Both the position numbers and the translations under genes were made by a program. From an uncultured Comamonadaceae bacterium (GTDB lineage Bacteria > Pseudomonadota > Gammaproteobacteria > Burkholderiales > Burkholderiaceae), in NCBI GenBank assembly GCA_946482115.1, contig CAMLQP010000105.1, positions 1-8,910 on the forward strand: a DNA stretch of 8,910 nucleotides. The letters are read 5' to 3'. Position 1 is the stretch's first letter; the number at the start of each line of letters is the position of its first letter. The notes under the pieces are model-generated. The model ran no database searches, was not told where the DNA came from, and saw nothing but the letters and a program-made list of their open reading frames with translations. This document shows positions 5,530-8,910 of this stretch, in pieces.

Positions 5530-6134
5530 CGGACACGGCGATGACCATGACCACGCTGGACGACGAGGCACTGGCGCTGCTGTTCACCGAGGCCCGCACC
5601 CACGCGGCCTTCGACCCCGAACCGCTGCCCGAGGCCCTGCTGCGCCGGCTCTACGGCCTGGCCGCGCTCGGCCCCACGTCGCAGAACTGCCAGCCGGCGC
5701 GGTTCGTGTTCATCACCACCGCCGCAGCGCGCGAGCGCCTGCTGCCGCACCTGTCCGAAGGCAACCGGCCCAAGGTGCTGTCGGCCCCGACCACGGTGAT
5801 CGTGGCGCGCGACACGCGCTTTCACGAGCACATGCCCGAGCTCTGGCACCTGGCCGGCGCGAAGGAGAACTTCGAGCAGAAGCCCGCGCACGCCCGCGAG
5901 ACCGCGGTGCGCAATGCCACGCTCACCGGCGCCTACCTGCTGATGGCGGCCCGCGCACTCGGGCTGGCCTGCGGCCCCATGAGCGGCTTCGATGCCGAGG
6001 GCGTGAACCGGGCCTTCTTCGGCGACGGCCGCTGGGAGGCCGACTTCCTCATCAACCTGGGCCGCCCCGCCGGCCCCGCCAAGCGCGCGCGCGGGCCCCG
6101 GCTCGCGTTCGAACAGGCGTGCGTGCTGGCCTGA
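5526..6134 (+). CDS. RutE-like nitroreductase-family FMN reductase (malonic semialdehyde reductase-like)
   Basis: This 202-residue protein resembles RutE/HadB-type nitroreductases throughout its length. RutE reduces malonic semialdehyde to 3-hydroxypropionate with NAD(P)H in pyrimidine breakdown. Matching blocks are LLFTEARTH (18-26), AALGPTSQNCQPARFVFIT (46-64), LSAPTTVIVARDTRF (85-99), ETAVRNATLTGAYLLMAARA (125-144) and LGLACGPMSGFDAEGVNRAFF (145-165), ending in RLAFEQACVLA. The GPTSxNCxPAR block is the FMN/phosphate-binding region. The ATG at 5526 overlaps the stop of the lyase-like gene by 4 bp; Met6 and Met8 are alternative starts but the overlap favours the first. No other rut gene is present. 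In this operon it more likely reduces an aldehyde, oxo or enoate intermediate made by the dioxygenase or the lyase-like protein than uracil-derived semialdehyde. The family is clear, the substrate is not. Confidence 0.9.
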   Translation: MTDTAMTMTTLDDEALALLFTEARTHAAFDPEPLPEALLRRLYGLAALGPTSQNCQPARFVFITTAAARERLLPHLSEGNRPKVLSAPTTVIVARDTRFHEHMPELWHLAGAKENFEQKPAHARETAVRNATLTGAYLLMAARALGLACGPMSGFDAEGVNRAFFGDGRWEADFLINLGRPAGPAKRARGPRLAFEQACVLA

Positions 6135-6165
6135 GCGGCACCCGCGGATTTTTCAACCACAACCA

Positions 6166-6180
6166 GCGGGCCAGGCCCGC
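6166..6180 (+). promoter_or_regulatory. GC hairpin just upstream of the Bug receptor ribosome binding site
   Basis: GCGGGCC (6166-6172) and GGCCCGC (6174-6180) are perfectly complementary around one base; in RNA this would be at least a 5-bp GCGGG/CCCGC stem with a CCAGG loop. It ends 3 nt before AGGAGA and lacks a U-tract, so it is not a terminator. It could protect or shape the mRNA 5' of the receptor gene. A weaker GCGG-CAC-CCGC stem followed by TTTTT lies at 6135-6153 and might cause partial termination. Both effects are inferred. Confidence 0.35.
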
Positions 6181-6195
6181 GACAGGAGACGACAG

Positions 6196-7161
6196 ATGAA
6201 ATGGAACCTCAAGGCCCTGACCGGCCTCGTGCTGGGCGCCGCGTGCACCCTGGCCGCCGCGCAGACGGGCGACTGGCCCAACAAGCCCATCAAGATCGTG
6301 GTCGGCTTCGCGGCCGGCACGCCGCCCGACATCTTCGCCCGCCTCTACGGCGAATACGCGGCCAAGAAGCTGGGCCAGCCCGTGGTGATCGACAACAAGC
6401 CCGGCGCGGCGGGCAACCTGGCCTCGGACACGGTGGCCAAGTCGCCGGCCGACGGCTACACCTTCCTCTACAACCTGTCGACCGCGTTCACGATCAACCC
6501 CTACATCTACAACAAGCTGCCGTTCGACCCCGAGAAAGACCTGACGCCGGTGGCCACCACCATGCGCCAGGGCCTGGTGCTGATCGCCAAGCCCAACGGC
6601 GGCGCCAAGTCAGCCCGGGAGCTGGTGGCGGCGGCCAAGGTTAAGCCGGGCACGCTGTCGCACGCCTCCTACGGTGCCGGCAGCCCCTCGCACCTGATCG
6701 TGGAATGGCTCAAGGAAGAGACCGGCACCGACATGGTCCACGTACCCTACCGCGCCAGCCCCATCGCCGATCTGGTGGGCGGCCAGGTGGACACGCTGAT
6801 GGAGCCCATCGCCACCGGCTTCCCGCTCATCAGCAGCGGCAAGGCCGTGGCGCTGGCTTTCTCCGGCCCCGCCCGCTTCCCCGCGCTGCCCGACGTGCCC
6901 ACGCTGGCCGAGATCGTGCCCGGCCTGAACATGATGTCGTGGCACGGCATCTGGGCGCCCTCGGCCACGCCGGCGGCCATCGTCAACCGCGTCAACGCGG
7001 TATTCGTCGAGGCCAGCAAGGACGCCGACGTCTCCCGTCGCATCCGCGAGCTCAACAGCGAGCCGCTGGGCATGAGCCGCGCCGAGATGGCCGAAGCCGT
7101 GAAACGCGACGCCGGCATCTACAGCCGTATCGTCAAGGCCAAGAACATCAAGGTCGAATAA
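6196..7161 (+). CDS. Bug-family tripartite tricarboxylate transporter substrate-binding protein
   Basis: This 321-residue protein is a periplasmic solute receptor of the Bug (TctC-like) family, which is greatly expanded in Burkholderiales and binds carboxylates and similar small molecules. Residues 1-22 form a signal peptide: Lys2 and Lys6, then a hydrophobic stretch LTGLVLGAACTLAAA with likely cleavage before Gln23. The mature part shows family blocks WPNKPIKIVVGFAAGTPPDI (27-46), VVIDNKPGAAGNLASDTVAK, SPADGYTFLYN, SYGAGSPSHLIVEWLKEETG and VPYRASPIADLVGGQVD, and ends with the usual helical tail. AGGAGA at 6184-6189 supports ATG 6196. It lies 61 nt after the reductase gene and is the last gene before a terminator, so it probably brings in or senses the operon's substrate. 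No TctA/TctB membrane genes are in the window, which is common for Bug proteins; the ligand is unknown. Confidence 0.95.
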   Translation: MKWNLKALTGLVLGAACTLAAAQTGDWPNKPIKIVVGFAAGTPPDIFARLYGEYAAKKLGQPVVIDNKPGAAGNLASDTVAKSPADGYTFLYNLSTAFTINPYIYNKLPFDPEKDLTPVATTMRQGLVLIAKPNGGAKSARELVAAAKVKPGTLSHASYGAGSPSHLIVEWLKEETGTDMVHVPYRASPIADLVGGQVDTLMEPIATGFPLISSGKAVALAFSGPARFPALPDVPTLAEIVPGLNMMSWHGIWAPSATPAAIVNRVNAVFVEASKDADVSRRIRELNSEPLGMSRAEMAEAVKRDAGIYSRIVKAKNIKVE

Positions 7162-7171
7162 GCCCGCGCCC

Positions 7172-7199
7172 TTGAACGCCCGACCCCCGTACCCATAAT
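7172..7199 (+). promoter_or_regulatory. Putative sigma-70 promoter of the MBL-fold gene, overlapping the upstream terminator
   Basis: TTGAAC (7172-7177; 4 of 6 consensus) and CATAAT (7194-7199; 5 of 6) are separated by 16 bp. The -10 lies in the loop of the terminator for the previous operon. Transcription would begin near 7206, about 14 nt before the ATG at 7220, leaving only GGGGG (7208-7212) as a possible ribosome binding site. Assigned by eye. Confidence 0.5.
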
Positions 7200-7218
7200 C
7201 CGGGCACGGGGGTTTTTT
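7183..7218 (+). terminator. Intrinsic terminator of the catabolic operon
   Basis: ACCCCCGT (7183-7190) pairs with ACGGGGGT (7206-7213), with further possible CCC/GGG pairing (7192-7194 with 7202-7204) inside the loop, followed by six T (7213-7218). It begins 21 nt after the Bug stop codon and its U-tract ends 1 nt before the next start codon. Confidence 0.88.
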
Positions 7219-7219
7219 C

Positions 7220-8371
7220 ATGCAGTCATTCGGTCAACGCGCCCAGGGCGAGCGCCTGGAGCGCATGCAGGCCTCGCCGCTGTGGGCGGGCGAGGGTTTC
7301 CGCAACCGGCATCCGGTGCTGCCGGGCCTGCGCGACGCCACGGCGGCCCGGCCCTCGGTGGGGGATTTCCTCTCGTGTAGCGGCCGGCGCGCGCCCACCG
7401 GCTCCCTGCCTTCGGCCGATCCGCGCGCGGCCTGGCAGCGCGCGCCCGAAAGCGGCCTGCGCGCCACCTGGCTGGGCCATTCCACCGTGCTCATCGAGAT
7501 CGACGGCGCGCGCGTGCTGACCGACCCGGTGTGGGGCACGCGCGCCTCGCCGTTCCGCCTGGTCGGCCCCAAGCGTTTCCAGCCCATGCCGCTCAAGCTG
7601 CGCGACATGCCCGAGGTGGACGTGGTGGTGATCAGCCACGACCACTACGACCACCTGGACTACCCGACCATCCGCGCGCTGGCGCGCCACAGCCGCGTGC
7701 CCTTCGTCACCTCGCTGGGCGTGGGCGCGCACCTGCAGGGCTGGGGCGTGGCGCCCGAGCGCATCACCGAGCTCGACTGGTGGGAGTCGCACCGCGTGCC
7801 CGGCACCGGCCTCACCATCACCGCCGCGCCGTCGCAGCACTTCTCGGGCCGCGGCCTCAAGGACCGCAACGCCACGCTGTGGTCGTCCCTGGTCTTCACC
7901 GGCGAGCGGCATAAGGTCTTCTTCAGCGGCGACACCGGCCTGACCACCGAATACGCACTGATCCGCGATCGCCTGGGGCCGTTCGACCTCGTGATGCTGG
8001 AGGTCGGCGCCTTCCACCCCTCGTGGGGCGACATCCACCTGGGGCCGGAGAACGCGCTCAAGGCACACGCGCTGCTGGGCGGCGGCGTGCTGCTGCCGGT
8101 GCACTGGGGCACCTTCAGCCTGGCGCTGCACGACTGGGACGAGCCGGTGGAGACGCTGCTGGCCCGGGCCGACACCGCCACGGCGCTGCTGCTGCCGCGC
8201 CTGGGCCAGGCGGTGGAGCCGGGCCACGGCCCGCTGGACAGGCCGTGGTGGCGCGCACCGGCGGGCGCGCCCGTGACACCCCACCCTGTGCCGGCCGAAC
8301 CGTCCGGGTCAATCGAGCCCACGCCAACGCCCGCGCGGCTGGCGCGCGACCTGCCCTGGCCGCTCGACTGA
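7220..8371 (+). CDS. MBL-fold metallo-hydrolase (NAPE-PLD/UlaG-like)
   Basis: This 383-residue protein has the complete di-metal site of the metallo-beta-lactamase fold. The HxHxDH motif is ISHDHYDHLD (His140, His142, Asp144, His145). Further ligands are His207 (SQHFSGR), Asp238 (FSGDTG) and His295 (PVHWGTF), and His273 (DIHLGPENAL) is conserved near the site. The order and contexts match the NAPE-PLD/UlaG-like branch, whose members hydrolyse phosphodiester, lactone or related bonds. The N-terminal 80 residues include the FRN and SxGDF blocks of bacterial NAPE-PLD-like proteins, without a signal peptide. Residues about 328-383 are a Pro/Ala/Arg-rich, low-complexity tail beyond the catalytic domain. 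The ATG at 7220 directly follows the terminator U-tract; the ribosome binding site is poor (GGGGG, 7-nt spacing), and Met16 at 7265 is an alternative start. It probably has its own promoter. The physiological substrate is unknown, and a link to the catabolic operon is not supported. Confidence 0.9.
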   Translation: MQSFGQRAQGERLERMQASPLWAGEGFRNRHPVLPGLRDATAARPSVGDFLSCSGRRAPTGSLPSADPRAAWQRAPESGLRATWLGHSTVLIEIDGARVLTDPVWGTRASPFRLVGPKRFQPMPLKLRDMPEVDVVVISHDHYDHLDYPTIRALARHSRVPFVTSLGVGAHLQGWGVAPERITELDWWESHRVPGTGLTITAAPSQHFSGRGLKDRNATLWSSLVFTGERHKVFFSGDTGLTTEYALIRDRLGPFDLVMLEVGAFHPSWGDIHLGPENALKAHALLGGGVLLPVHWGTFSLALHDWDEPVETLLARADTATALLLPRLGQAVEPGHGPLDRPWWRAPAGAPVTPHPVPAEPSGSIEPTPTPARLARDLPWPLD

Positions 8372-8392
8372 CGGTGTCCTGACCCCCGGCGC

Positions 8393-8910
8393 TCAGAGCT
8401 GGACGCTGGCTTCGCCAACGCCGTCGAAAACGACGCGGACCGTATCGCCCGCGCGGGCGGGCAGCAGCCCGCACCAGGTGCCGGTGGTGACCACGGTGCC
8501 GGCCGGCACCGTGGCGCCGTGGCGGGTGAGGTGGCGCAGCCAGGCGGGCAGCACGAACAGCGGGTCACCCATGGCGTGGCTGCCGGTGAAGGCGCGGGTT
8601 TCGGCGCCGATGGACACGCTCACGCGCTGCGTGGCCCAGTCGAGTGCACGGAACGGCAACCAGCCGGCCAGCACCAGCGCGCCATGCACCTGCAGGTCGG
8701 CCAGCTTGAGCAGCGCGGGCGCGTCGCGGAACTGCCGCCAGCGGGAGTCCACCACCTCGATGGAGACCGTCATCGCATCCACCCAGCGCGCCGCGTCGTC
8801 GGGCCGCAGCGCGGCGGCGTCGGCCGGGGTCACGGCATGGCCCAGGCGCACGGCGATCTCGGCCTCGATGTGGGGCTGGATGAAGGGCCAGGCCCGCGCG
8901 TCGGCCGGGC
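8393..8910 (-). CDS. 2-keto-4-pentenoate hydratase / FAH-family protein, 3' part only
   Basis: This is the C-terminal part (about 171 residues) of a hydratase related to MhpD, which adds water to 2-hydroxypenta-2,4-dienoate after meta-cleavage of aromatic rings. The frame is open to the right edge of the window. Reading from the edge, the protein shows FIQPHIEAEIAVRLG, with the ExE metal-binding pair, then TVSIEVVDSRW, which supplies another acidic residue, and SHAMGDPLFVLPAWLRHL. It ends with VVTTGTWCGLLPARAGDTVR followed by a terminal beta strand. The GTG at 8851 is not the start, because conserved ExE sequence lies before it. It converges on the MBL-fold gene with a 21-bp gap and no clear terminator. 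It belongs to a different transcription unit from the dioxygenase operon. Related FAH-fold hydratases or decarboxylases cannot be excluded from this fragment. Confidence 0.87.
   Translation of the reverse strand, partial: PADARAWPFIQPHIEAEIAVRLGHAVTPADAAALRPDDAARWVDAMTVSIEVVDSRWRQFRDAPALLKLADLQVHGALVLAGWLPFRALDWATQRVSVSIGAETRAFTGSHAMGDPLFVLPAWLRHLTRHGATVPAGTVVTTGTWCGLLPARAGDTVRVVFDGVGEASVQL

Noticed and set aside
7226..8284. Minus-strand 352-residue frame opposite the MBL-fold gene
   Set aside because: Antisense shadow rich in Arg, Val and Gln with no motifs.
8849..8851. GTG as start of the hydratase gene
   Set aside because: Conserved IEAEIA sequence is encoded before it in the same open frame, so the gene continues past the window edge.
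1..8910. CRISPR arrays, tRNA or rRNA genes, insertion sequences, attachment sites
   Set aside because: No spaced direct repeats, cloverleaf-like or rRNA-like segments, transposase motifs or terminal inverted repeats were seen; no intergenic gap exceeds about 185 bp.

Overview
The window is very GC-rich, uses strong GGAGA-type ribosome binding sites, and carries a Bug-family tricarboxylate-type receptor and a short MetE-like (MesD-type) methionine synthase. This points to an aerobic betaproteobacterium of the Burkholderiales, most likely Comamonadaceae. This is inferred from gene content; no marker gene is present.

Layout. Bases 2-379 hold the 3' end of creA. It is followed 42 nt later by a short core methionine synthase (422-1447), a strong intrinsic terminator, an AT-richer gap with a second hairpin terminator, and a LysR-type regulator on the minus strand (1631-2548). 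From a shared 109-bp control region, a plus-strand operon diverges from the regulator: CaiB/BaiF CoA-transferase (2658-3806), intradiol ring-cleavage dioxygenase (3836-4729), citrate-synthase-like/citryl-CoA lyase-like protein (4726-5529), RutE-like FMN reductase (5526-6134) and a secreted Bug receptor (6196-7161). It ends at a terminator (7183-7218). A metallo-beta-lactamase-fold hydrolase of the NAPE-PLD/UlaG-like type (7220-8371) begins directly after that terminator and seems to have its own promoter partly inside the hairpin. A 2-keto-4-pentenoate hydratase/FAH-family gene (minus strand, 8393 to beyond the right edge) converges on it.

How the genes fit together. The five-gene operon looks like a regulated catabolic unit: capture of an organic acid or aromatic acid outside the membrane (Bug), oxygen-dependent opening of a catecholic ring (dioxygenase), CoA activation of a carboxylate (CaiB-type), carbon-carbon cleavage (lyase-like) and reduction of a carbonyl or enal product (RutE-like). 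The last three enzymes are joined by 4-bp ATGA stop/start overlaps. I do not recognise this combination as a described pathway, and its substrate cannot be read from the sequence. The lyase-like protein keeps both histidines expected at a citrate-synthase-type site but has serine where the catalytic aspartate is expected, so its chemistry may not be citryl-CoA cleavage. The control region carries two dyads, each with T-N11-A geometry, 32 bp apart, at positions matching a textbook LysR regulatory site (about -65) and activation site (about -33).
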